A stretch of 5,806 nt of DNA from an uncultured bacterium (GTDB lineage: Bacteria; Verrucomicrobiota; Kiritimatiellia; CAIKKV01): NCBI GenBank assembly GCA_903828035.1, contig CAIKKV010000572.1, positions 1 to 5,806 of the forward strand. The letters run 5' to 3'. Each line of letters starts with the position of its first letter. Positions within the stretch are counted from its first letter, which is position 1. Below are positions 1 to 5,806 of the stretch, in pieces. The translations under genes and the position numbers were made by a program. Below the pieces are notes generated by a model. That model worked only from the letters and a program-made list of their open reading frames with translations, had not been told where the DNA came from and did not search any database.

Positions 1-477
1 GCGGCTAATCTCATTAACTTTCTCATGTCGTTCCTGGTCCTTCTTCTCTACCTGCTTGTCATGCACGCGCCCATCCAATGGGGGAGCCTGGTCTGGCTTC
101 CGCTCGTCATCCTGACCCAGACCGCCCTTTGCCTGGGTCTTTCGGCGCTGCTGTCCGCCGCCAACGTATTCTTCCGCGATGCCGAGCATCTTCTCGGCCA
201 CCTGGTGATGGCCTGGTTTTTCCTGACGCCCATCCTCTATCCGCTTTCCCTGCCTCTGACGGTCATTCACAACAAGCTTCCCGCTTTTTGCGAGACGCTT
301 TACTTCTGCAATCCCATGACCGGCCTGATCATGTCCTACCGCCGCATCCTGCTGGGCACGCCGCCCGAAGTCAGCCTCTGGCTGCCGGCCCTGTCGTTTG
401 CCGTCTGCTGGCTGATTCTCCTGGCCGGCGTCGGCCTTTTCCAAAAGGTGCAGGGTCGTTTTGGAGACGAGTTGTAA
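1..477 (+). CDS. wzm: O-antigen/polysaccharide ABC-2 type permease, 5'-truncated
   Basis: This is the membrane subunit of an ABC exporter that moves finished, lipid-linked polysaccharide (O-antigen or similar) across the inner membrane. The frame is open from base 1 to the TAA at 475-477, giving 158 residues. The family is usually about 260-270 residues, so roughly the first 100 lie outside the window; the ATG at base 25 is internal, not the start. Hydrophobic helices lie at about residues 4-21, 30-51, 64-82 and 130-150. The family motif NVFFRD (55-60) followed by WFFLTPILYP (72-81) is characteristic of Wzm/TagG-type ABC-2 permeases. The gene ends 2 nt before a Wzt-type ATPase, its obligate partner. 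Teichoic-acid TagG is the main alternative, but the Wzt-like C-terminal domain on the partner favours a Gram-negative O-antigen system. The family call is secure; the exact substrate is unknown. Confidence 0.9.
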   Translation, partial: AANLINFLMSFLVLLLYLLVMHAPIQWGSLVWLPLVILTQTALCLGLSALLSAANVFFRDAEHLLGHLVMAWFFLTPILYPLSLPLTVIHNKLPAFCETLYFCNPMTGLIMSYRRILLGTPPEVSLWLPALSFAVCWLILLAGVGLFQKVQGRFGDEL

Positions 478-479
478 CC

Positions 480-1661
480 ATGAAGCCAACCGTCATCGAT
501 GTCCAGGATGTCAGCAAGAAGTTTCTCCTCCAGAGAAGCGGCTCACGCACCCTGAAAGCCGCCATGCTGGATATCTTCCGCCGGACGCCCCTCCGCGAGT
601 TCTGGGCGCTGCGGGACGTGAACTTTTCCGTCGGCCGGGGCGAAACGCTCGGCATCATTGGGGCCAATGGCGCCGGCAAAAGCACGCTGCTGTCCCTCCT
701 CGCGGGAACGCTTTCGCCCACCACGGGCTCCATCACCGCCAATGGCCGCATCTCGTCTCTTCTTGAGTTGGGCGCCGGCTTCCATCCGGAGTTGACCGGC
801 CGCGAAAATGTCTTCCTCTGGGGCTCGATCATGGGGCTTTCCAAGAGCCGCATGAGGGAGCGCTTTGATCGCATCGTGGAGTTCGCGGAGCTGCGAGAAT
901 ATATCGATCAGCCCGTCAAGCATTACTCCTCCGGCATGTATGTCCGCCTCGGCTTTGCCGTCGCCGTGGAGGTCGATCCCGACATCCTGCTGGTCGATGA
1001 AGTGCTGGCGGTGGGCGATCTGACCTTCCAGCAGAAATGCCTCGAGCGCATGGACGATTTCCGCAAGCGCGGAAAGACCATGCTGATTGTCTCGCACGAC
1101 ATGCGGACCATCCAGGCCATCAGCAACCGGATTCTTTTCCTCAGCGCCGGGCGCGTGCTGGGCGACGGCACCCCCGATTCCATCGTTAGCCAATATGAAT
1201 CCAACCAGCGTCAGCAGCACGCCGATATCCTGAAGCGGGAGTGGGGCACCCGTGAAGCCGTCATCACGGGCGTGACCCTCACGGGCCAGGATGACAAACC
1301 CCGCCGGGAATACAGCTGGAACGAGCCCATCCGGATCACCATTTCCTACCAGGCGTCCGCGCGAATCGCGGATCCCGTTTTCGGGTTCGCCGTCTCCTCG
1401 GCCTCCGGTCAGCGGCTTTACGGAAACAACACCCAGATCGAGAAGCTGTCCATTCCCTTCATCGAAGGGGAGGGGAGCATCCGCCTGACGCTGCCCCGGC
1501 TGCCCGTGGCCACCGGCGCCTGCCTGTTCTCGTTCTCCATCCACTCGTCCGACCACAAAACCCATTTCCACCGCCTCGACAACGCCTTCCCGATTCAAGT
1601 CGAATCGCCGCTTCCCTTCGAAGGCGTCTACCTGCCCATCCACTGGGAGATTCTGCCATGA
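480..1661 (+). CDS. wzt: Polysaccharide ABC exporter ATP-binding protein with C-terminal glycan-recognition domain (Wzt)
   Basis: This cytoplasmic ATPase powers polysaccharide export with the upstream permease. It has 393 residues. The nucleotide-binding domain covers about 5-240: Walker A GANGAGKST (61-69), LELGAGFHPELTGREN (95-110) typical of this subfamily, signature YSSGMYVRLGF (149-159), Walker B ILLVDE (169-174) and switch histidine H206 in SHD. Residues about 255-393 form a beta-rich extension matching the Wzt C-terminal domain, which in characterised homologues binds the modified end of the O-antigen chain and gives substrate specificity; this glycan role here is inferred. The frame is open upstream to base 78, but ATG 480 is chosen because it lies 2 nt after the permease stop and gives the normal N-terminus before the first beta strand. 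A GGAG at 463-466 is 13 nt away, a weak ribosome site, so coupling to the permease is likely. The gene overlaps nadC by 4 nt. Confidence 0.93.
   Translation: MKPTVIDVQDVSKKFLLQRSGSRTLKAAMLDIFRRTPLREFWALRDVNFSVGRGETLGIIGANGAGKSTLLSLLAGTLSPTTGSITANGRISSLLELGAGFHPELTGRENVFLWGSIMGLSKSRMRERFDRIVEFAELREYIDQPVKHYSSGMYVRLGFAVAVEVDPDILLVDEVLAVGDLTFQQKCLERMDDFRKRGKTMLIVSHDMRTIQAISNRILFLSAGRVLGDGTPDSIVSQYESNQRQQHADILKREWGTREAVITGVTLTGQDDKPRREYSWNEPIRITISYQASARIADPVFGFAVSSASGQRLYGNNTQIEKLSIPFIEGEGSIRLTLPRLPVATGACLFSFSIHSSDHKTHFHRLDNAFPIQVESPLPFEGVYLPIHWEILP
1658..1661 (+). promoter_or_regulatory. ATGA stop-start overlap coupling wzt to nadC
   Basis: The wzt stop TGA (1659-1661) and the nadC start ATG (1658-1660) share bases. 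A GGGAG at 1645-1649 within the end of wzt serves nadC. This arrangement normally means translational coupling through termination-reinitiation, tying a cofactor gene to a polysaccharide-export gene. Confidence 0.85.
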
Positions 1662-2527
1662 CCCCGTCTCTGCCCGATCTTGCCAACGACCCCTATGTCC
1701 GCACCGTCATCCGGCGGGCGCTGCGCGAGGATATCGGCAATGGCGATGCCACCACCCGCGCGCTCGTGCCGCTGCGGCTGAAGGCCTCCGCCGAAATCCT
1801 CGCCCGCACGGCCTGTCGCGTGGCCGGCGGAACCATCGCCGCCGCCATTTTCCGCGAACTCGATCCCGGCATCCAATGCGATATCGGCGTGCCGGATGGA
1901 GCGGATGCCAAAGCCGATGACGTGCTGCTCACCCTTCGCGGGAACGCCGGAAAACTGCTCACGGCCGAGCGGACCGCCCTTAATTTCATGCAGCGCATGA
2001 CCGGCATCGCCTCGCTGACGGCCCGGTTCGTCGACCAGGTCAAAGCCTATCCCGTGAAGATCCTGGACACCCGGAAAACCACGCCCACGCTCCGGTTGTT
2101 CGAGAAATACGCGGTCCTGTGCGGCGGCGGAACGAATCACCGCATGGGCCTCTTCGACATGGTCCTGCTCAAGGATAACCACCGCTTCCTGTGGCGCCAG
2201 GGCGGAACCCCCGACCTGGCCGCCGCCATCCGCCGCGTGCGCTTGACCCACCCCGACTTGCCGATTGAAGTCGAAGTGGAAACGCAGGCCGATCTTCTGG
2301 CCGTGCTTCCTGAAAAGCCGGATTGGATCATGCTGGATAATATGAGTCTGGACGACATGCGCGCCTGCGTGAAGCTTGGCAAGGGCGCCGTCCAGCTCGA
2401 AGCCTCCGGCGGCGTCTCGCTGGAGCGCGTTGCCGCCATCGCGGCAACCGGGGTGGATGCCATTTCCATCGGCGCCCTGACCCATTCAGCGCCCGCGGCC
2501 GATTTGTCCCTGGAGCTCTCGGCTTGA
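1658..2527 (+). CDS. nadC: Nicotinate-nucleotide pyrophosphorylase (quinolinate phosphoribosyltransferase, decarboxylating)
   Basis: NadC converts quinolinate and PRPP to nicotinate mononucleotide, CO2 and pyrophosphate, the entry to NAD from the de novo pathway, in the cytosol. The 289-residue length is normal. The N-terminal domain carries REDIGNGDATT (23-33). The barrel carries ERTALNFMQRMTGIASLT (104-121), the PRPP/quinolinate site ILDTRKTTP (135-143), GGGTNHRMGL (156-165), KDNH (172-175), EVE (204-206), MLDN (225-228), EASGG (248-252) and SIGALTHSA (270-278). All catalytic positions I can recognise are present. The start ATG lies inside the wzt stop (ATGA, 1658-1661), with GGGAG at 1645-1649 placed 8 nt upstream. 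No nadA or nadB is in the window. The gene is translationally coupled on both sides, to wzt and coaX. The assignment is secure. Confidence 0.97.
   Translation: MTPSLPDLANDPYVRTVIRRALREDIGNGDATTRALVPLRLKASAEILARTACRVAGGTIAAAIFRELDPGIQCDIGVPDGADAKADDVLLTLRGNAGKLLTAERTALNFMQRMTGIASLTARFVDQVKAYPVKILDTRKTTPTLRLFEKYAVLCGGGTNHRMGLFDMVLLKDNHRFLWRQGGTPDLAAAIRRVRLTHPDLPIEVEVETQADLLAVLPEKPDWIMLDNMSLDDMRACVKLGKGAVQLEASGGVSLERVAAIAATGVDAISIGALTHSAPAADLSLELSA
2524..2527 (+). promoter_or_regulatory. TTGA stop-start overlap coupling nadC to coaX
   Basis: The nadC stop TGA (2525-2527) overlaps a TTG start for coaX (2524-2526). GGAG at 2512-2515 lies 8 nt before it. No ATG or GTG occurs in the coaX frame before its essential phosphate loop, which supports TTG. 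The weak start codon may keep CoaX output below that of NadC. Confidence 0.75.
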
Positions 2528-3303
2528 GCGCAACACGGCCCAGGCTGCGGCTGGCGCTGGTTGATGCCGGCAACACCACCTCATCCCTGGCTGTGGCGGA
2601 AGGCCTCCGGATACGCCGGTCCGGCGTCCTGCTGACGGGCGAGGTCACGTTCGCCAGCGCCTCGTCGTTGCTGAAGAAAGCCGCTAACGGCAACCCCTTG
2701 GATGGCGCCGTTCTCTGCTCTGTCGTGCCGGCGGTGAACGCCCTCTGGCTGAAGGCGCTTGCCGCCGTCAGCCGAACACGACCCCTGCTGATAACCCATC
2801 AGTTGGACTTCGGCATTGCCATCCGGTATGCCCATCCCGAGACGATCGGCGCCGACCGCCTGGTCAATGCCGCGGCCGCGGCGGCGCGCTTCGGATCGCC
2901 GGTTGTGGCGCTCGATTTCGGCACAGCTTTGACCTGCGATGTGGTTTCGCGCGACGGCGCCTTTGTCGGCGGAATCATTGCCCCCGGCATGCGCCTGTTG
3001 CTGGATTACCTGCATGAGCGCACCGCCCTGCTTCCCGAGGTCGCCTTCGGGGCGATTCAGAGGATGGTCGGACGAAACACGCAGGAAGCCATGCGAATCG
3101 GGGCCTGGGCCGGCTACCGCGGCCTGGTGCGCGAACTGATGTCGGGCTTGCGGCGCGACCTCGGACGGGGAGCCCGCTTCTGCGCCACTGGCGGAGATTC
3201 GCTCAGGCTTAAAACCATTCTCGGGCCGGCCTGTCCGGTTATTCCGGATCTGACGTTCGACGGCATGCGACTGGTATTCACGCGCAACACACCGGACGGG
3301 TGA
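2524..3303 (+). CDS. coaX: Type III pantothenate kinase
   Basis: CoaX phosphorylates pantothenate, the first step of coenzyme A synthesis. It belongs to the ASKHA fold, uses ATP and often needs a monovalent cation. It has 259 residues, normal for the family. Visible motifs are the phosphate loop DAGNTT (14-19), the pantothenate/catalytic GADR (109-112, with D111 the expected base), DFGTALT (131-137), GGIIAPG (149-155), the HERTALLP dimer-contact region (164-171), GRNTQEAM (183-190) and ATGGDS (221-226). The start is TTG at 2524: the reading frame has no ATG or GTG between there and the D14 loop, and GGAG at 2512-2515 sits 8 nt upstream. The TTG overlaps the nadC stop as TTGA. Type III enzymes resist feedback by CoA in studied cases. 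The frequent nadC-birA-coaX neighbour birA is absent. The call is secure; only the start codon is slightly uncertain. Confidence 0.95.
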   Translation: MSATRPRLRLALVDAGNTTSSLAVAEGLRIRRSGVLLTGEVTFASASSLLKKAANGNPLDGAVLCSVVPAVNALWLKALAAVSRTRPLLITHQLDFGIAIRYAHPETIGADRLVNAAAAAARFGSPVVALDFGTALTCDVVSRDGAFVGGIIAPGMRLLLDYLHERTALLPEVAFGAIQRMVGRNTQEAMRIGAWAGYRGLVRELMSGLRRDLGRGARFCATGGDSLRLKTILGPACPVIPDLTFDGMRLVFTRNTPDG

Positions 3304-3308
3304 GTGGC

Positions 3309-3314
3309 GGAGGG
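3309..3314 (+). promoter_or_regulatory. Shine-Dalgarno site of the PHP-Cache-PAS-DUF294 gene
   Basis: GGAGGG ends 5 nt before the ATG at 3320, inside the only real intergenic gap (3304-3319, 16 nt). It is the strongest ribosome site in the window and fixes the start of the fifth gene, so this gene probably initiates independently of coaX although it shares the transcript. The gap is too short for a terminator and no promoter is visible in it. Confidence 0.8.
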
Positions 3315-3319
3315 TGGAC

Positions 3320-5806
3320 ATGCAGGAGTTCATAAAAGTCGATTTTCACAGCCATTCAGCCTTCAGCGATGGCGGGTGGAGGCCTGAGCAAATTGCCCAG
3401 GCCTGCGCGGAACAGGGCGTTCGCTATGCAGCCTTGACGGATCACTGCACCCTGGAGGGGCTGGACCGGTTTGAAGCCGCCTGTGCCAGGCTTGGCGTAG
3501 GTTTTTTGAACGGCCTTGAACTGACCGCTTTCTATGACAAGAAGGAGATTCATCTGCTCTGTTACGGTTTTGACCGGACGCATATCGCGTTGATCCGCAT
3601 GGTGAAGGCAGTCCGGGAGAGCCTTGTTCTGAAAAGTGCGCCCTTTGCGCTGTTTGAGAAAAAAAGCCTTCTGGCCTTGATCAAGACGGTCCATCAGGCG
3701 GGGGGGGTCGTTCTTCTGGCGCACCCGCTCGCCACGGAGAGCGACTTCGGCAGAATGGAAAGCCTTGTGGCGGAGTTGGCACGTGCCGGATTGGACGGCA
3801 TTGAGGTGGATCACCCCACGGCCAGCGATGCCCAGCGGACGCGGTTGCGCGAATACGCCACCCGCCTGGACCTCGTTGTTTCGGGCGGGTCCGACCATCA
3901 TGGACGCGCCGACGAGAAAGCCGCTGCGCTCGGGGTTGAGCTTCCCGCAAGGGACTGGATGGCCTTGCGCGACCGGCTCGTCTCGCAACGGAAACAGGCG
4001 CAACGGGATGACGAATCGACTGCTCCGCATTCCGGACTCGAATCCCCGGGCGAAAAAAAGACCGGACGGATGCGCCTGCTGGCTTCGATGGCCTTGCCGG
4101 CCATATCCGTGGTGGTTCTCTTTACGCTGGCCTTATTCGGCTATTTTCTGCCCGGATACGAGAATACCCTGATGGAGCGAAAGAGGGAGATGATCCGGGA
4201 GCTGACCCGTACGGTATGGAGTTTGCTCGACGAAGCCGACAAAAATGTGCAGGCGGGGCGGGTTTCGCCCGAAGACGCGCGAAGTCAGGTCATTGATCGC
4301 GTCCGGGCATTGCGCTATGGCCGCGAGGGGAAAGATTATTTCTGGTTGCAGGATCTGACTCCACGGATGCTGATGCATCCCTATCGCCGTGATCTGGAGG
4401 GGCAGAACTTGTCCGATTTCAAGGATCCGCGCGGCGTTCATATTTTCACGGTATTTGCCGACAAAGTCCGTCAGGATCGCGAAGGATATGTGGGCTATGT
4501 CTGGCAGTGGAAAGACGATCCCGCCCGATTGGAAGCCAAAGAGTCCTACATCCGCCTCTTCGAACCCTGGGGATGGGTGATTGGGACCGGGTTGTATATC
4601 CATGACGTGGTGGCGGAAATACACCTTTTGAAGCTCAGGCTGTTCTATGTCATGGGGAGCGTCATCGCGGTCTTGATTCTTCTCCTGCTCATCATGTTGA
4701 GGGGGGGCATGCGGGCGGACCGATTGAGGGCTGCCGCCGAGATGCGTCTTCAGGAGTCCAACGAGCGATACCTCTCGCTTGTCCGCGCGTCTGCTGAGGG
4801 CGTTCTGTTTGTTCGCAATCTCCGATGCGTCTACGCCAATCCTGTTTTTCTCGAATTGGCAGGGTGTGAATCTTCCGAACTGCCGTTGCTCGACTGGCGG
4901 GAACTGTTCCCGGGCGTCTTGGAGCTAGACCCCTTTTTCAGGGATACCGGCGCCGATCTGTACTGGGATGCGTTGCTTCGGAGGAGAGACGGAAGCGCGT
5001 TGAAATGCCGGATCGCGCGAAAGGTGATGTCGGAAAACGGCCTGGGCGGATTCGTGGCGTTGGTCCGGCGGCCTGAAGAAACAGGCACCCGGACGGCCGG
5101 CATGGCGGATGGACTGTTGAAGCGGCTGTTGAACGTGCCCTCCACGGCCGCGGAGGATATCGCGCGTGAGATCGCCTTGGCAGAGACGCGCGAGCACGTT
5201 GTCGGACTCTGCCGACGAGTGCCTGAACTGGTGGGCTCCATGCTTGAAAGCGGCGCTTCACCCGCCTCCATCGCAGGCATGATCTCTTCCATTACGGATT
5301 CGGCCACCAGCCGGTTCATTGAGATGGCGCAGGCGGATTTGGGTTCGCCGCCGGTCGACTATGCGTTTGTCGCGCTAGGCAGTCAAGGCCGCAAGGAGCA
5401 GACCCTGTTCACGGATCAGGACAACGCCATTATTTATGAGGCCCCTAAAAACGGGTCGGATGAACGAGTTGAACGTTACTTCTCCGCCTTGGCGGCGAGC
5501 GTCTGCGAATCCATGACCTGTTCAGGATACAGGAATTGCAAGGGGTTGGTGATGGCCAGTAATCCCAAATGGTGTCAGCCCCTGTATGTCTGGAAAGGCT
5601 ATTTCACAACCTGGATAGCCAAGGCGGAAGCGCAGGACATGATGGAGTTTGGCGCCTTTTTCGATTTGAGGTGCGTGAAAGGCGAACGAGGCTTGGTCCA
5701 GGCCCTCCGTACGCATATCCAGTCCGAATTATCTCGTTCGCCTTTGTTTTACACCCACGCCGCCCGGACCGCCCTTCTTTTCAAGAGCCCTCTCCGTCTC
5801 TTCGGA
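3320..5806 (+). CDS. PHP phosphoesterase - sCache sensor - PAS - DUF294 nucleotidyltransferase membrane fusion protein, 3'-truncated
   Basis: One frame stays open for 829 codons to the right edge. PHP domain (about 1-215): the expected metal ligands are all present, H10 and H12 (DFHSH), D17, H42 (TDH), E67 (GLE), H78, H135 (AHP), D192 and H194 (SDHHG). A polar linker (216-250) leads to TM helix 253-276. A periplasmic sCache_2 domain (about 277-435) follows, with DYFWLQD (339-345), a downstream MHP, and PWGWVIGTGLYIHDV ending at V430; then TM helix 441-460. A PAS domain spans about 481-585. A helical stretch leads to the DUF294 nucleotidyltransferase signature GSQGRKE (687-693) and TDQDNA (698-703), then the DUF294_C motifs GYRNCKG (736-742), SNPKWC (747-752) and FDLR (781-784). 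Arginine- and lysine-rich flanks (KKTGRMR, RGGMRADR) put both ends in the cytosol. I infer a ligand-gated nucleotidyltransferase/phosphoesterase; the substrate is unknown. ATG 3320 has a strong ribosome site. GC content looks lower than upstream. Confidence 0.9.
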   Translation, partial: MQEFIKVDFHSHSAFSDGGWRPEQIAQACAEQGVRYAALTDHCTLEGLDRFEAACARLGVGFLNGLELTAFYDKKEIHLLCYGFDRTHIALIRMVKAVRESLVLKSAPFALFEKKSLLALIKTVHQAGGVVLLAHPLATESDFGRMESLVAELARAGLDGIEVDHPTASDAQRTRLREYATRLDLVVSGGSDHHGRADEKAAALGVELPARDWMALRDRLVSQRKQAQRDDESTAPHSGLESPGEKKTGRMRLLASMALPAISVVVLFTLALFGYFLPGYENTLMERKREMIRELTRTVWSLLDEADKNVQAGRVSPEDARSQVIDRVRALRYGREGKDYFWLQDLTPRMLMHPYRRDLEGQNLSDFKDPRGVHIFTVFADKVRQDREGYVGYVWQWKDDPARLEAKESYIRLFEPWGWVIGTGLYIHDVVAEIHLLKLRLFYVMGSVIAVLILLLLIMLRGGMRADRLRAAAEMRLQESNERYLSLVRASAEGVLFVRNLRCVYANPVFLELAGCESSELPLLDWRELFPGVLELDPFFRDTGADLYWDALLRRRDGSALKCRIARKVMSENGLGGFVALVRRPEETGTRTAGMADGLLKRLLNVPSTAAEDIAREIALAETREHVVGLCRRVPELVGSMLESGASPASIAGMISSITDSATSRFIEMAQADLGSPPVDYAFVALGSQGRKEQTLFTDQDNAIIYEAPKNGSDERVERYFSALAASVCESMTCSGYRNCKGLVMASNPKWCQPLYVWKGYFTTWIAKAEAQDMMEFGAFFDLRCVKGERGLVQALRTHIQSELSRSPLFYTHAARTALLFKSPLRLFG
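3659..3665 (+). repeat. A7 homopolymer inside the PHP domain
   Basis: Seven A bases encode K114, K115 and the first base of S116. The phase does not match a canonical A-AAA-AAG slippery heptamer. It is one of four homopolymers of seven or more bases in this gene. Confidence 0.85.
3700..3707 (+). repeat. G8 homopolymer inside the PHP domain
   Basis: Eight consecutive G bases encode parts of residues 127-129 (AGG), just before the AHP metal-ligand motif at 134-136. The frame is open through it, so the assembled allele is in the on phase. A run of this length is a potential slippage site, and gain or loss of one base would abolish the downstream sensor and transferase. Confidence 0.9.
4053..4059 (+). 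repeat. A7 tract forming an in-phase A-AAA-AAG heptamer at the PHP-membrane junction
   Basis: Codons GAA-AAA-AAG encode E245, K246 and K247 in the linker just before transmembrane helix one. The phase is exactly that of the bacterial minus-one slippery heptamer known from dnaX. A minus-one shift here would add 78 codons and stop at 4294-4296, giving a soluble PHP protein of about 325 residues. I see no close downstream stem or upstream Shine-Dalgarno-like stimulator, so a working frameshift is only a possibility. Confidence 0.5.
4701..4707 (+). repeat. G7 homopolymer after the second transmembrane helix
   Basis: Seven G bases within the AGG-GGG-GGC codons encode R461, G462 and G463, immediately after transmembrane helix two and at the start of the cytoplasmic signalling helix. 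The frame continues unbroken on both sides. Confidence 0.9.

Noticed and set aside
78..479. Upstream in-frame extension of the wzt reading frame to an ATG at 78
   Set aside because: It overlaps the clearly coding permease in another frame, its translation is proline/arginine-rich without ABC features, and ATG 480 gives the family-typical N-terminus.
543..1643. Long open minus-strand frame opposite wzt
   Set aside because: It is a shadow of GC-rich codon bias. The plus-strand frame has every ABC motif and the antisense translation resembles no family.
1628..2485. Long open minus-strand frame opposite nadC
   Set aside because: It is antisense to a fully motif-supported NadC, is rich in G, A, H and D from codon bias, and has no recognisable domain.
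2581..3333. Long open minus-strand frame opposite coaX
   Set aside because: It is the same codon-bias shadow; CoaX motifs lie on the plus strand.
4070..4072. ATG 4070 as start of a separate Cache-PAS-DUF294 gene
   Set aside because: There is no convincing Shine-Dalgarno before it and no stop codon separates it from the PHP frame, so a single fusion protein is the simpler reading. Internal initiation cannot be fully excluded.
4088..4104. Inverted repeat ATGGCC-TTGCC-GGCCAT as a terminator
   Set aside because: It is short, lacks a following T tract and lies inside the transmembrane-helix codons of an open gene.
4831..5319. Serine-rich minus-strand frame opposite the PAS and DUF294 region
   Set aside because: The plus strand encodes PAS and DUF294 here. 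The low-complexity serine/arginine content is typical of antisense translation.

Overview
The window is one uninterrupted run of five plus-strand genes. The longest gap between genes is 16 nt, and three of the four junctions are 2 nt apart or overlap by 4 nt, so the block reads as a single translationally coupled operon. No RNA gene, mobile element, CRISPR array, terminator or gene-free stretch over 300 nt is visible. The DNA is GC-rich. The exporter pair at the left edge implies a Gram-negative cell envelope that exports surface polysaccharide. The nadC-coaX pairing and the large signalling protein would fit a bacterium of the Planctomycetes-Verrucomicrobia group (for example Kiritimatiellota, Verrucomicrobiota or Lentisphaerota) or a deltaproteobacterial relative. 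That placement is weak inference; no phylogenetic marker is present.

Layout: (1) bases 1-477, the C-terminal part of an O-antigen type ABC-2 permease (Wzm family), cut by the left edge; (2) 480-1661, its ATPase Wzt, with a C-terminal polysaccharide-recognition domain; (3) 1658-2527, NadC, quinolinate phosphoribosyltransferase (NAD synthesis), starting in an ATGA overlap; (4) 2524-3303, CoaX, type III pantothenate kinase (CoA synthesis), starting from TTG in a TTGA overlap; (5) 3320 to beyond the right edge, one continuous frame of at least 829 codons encoding a membrane protein.

The fifth gene is the notable one. Its order is: an intact PHP metal-dependent phosphoesterase domain (about 1-215), a polar linker, a transmembrane helix (253-276), a periplasmic single Cache (sCache_2) sensor (about 277-435), a second transmembrane helix (441-460), a PAS domain (about 481-585), and a DUF294 GlnD-like nucleotidyltransferase with its C-terminal substrate-binding domain (about 590-829, truncated). 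It therefore joins a predicted phosphoester hydrolase and a predicted nucleotidyltransferase through an extracytoplasmic ligand sensor. This resembles GlnD in logic (transferase plus remover in one chain), but with PHP instead of HD and Cache/PAS instead of ACT. The function is not known to me; the domain calls rest on motifs read from the translation.

How the genes work together: wzm and wzt form one transporter. nadC and coaX are housekeeping cofactor genes, probably carried in the same transcript for convenience. The sensor protein is coupled by position only, and any functional link to cofactors or polysaccharide export is speculative.
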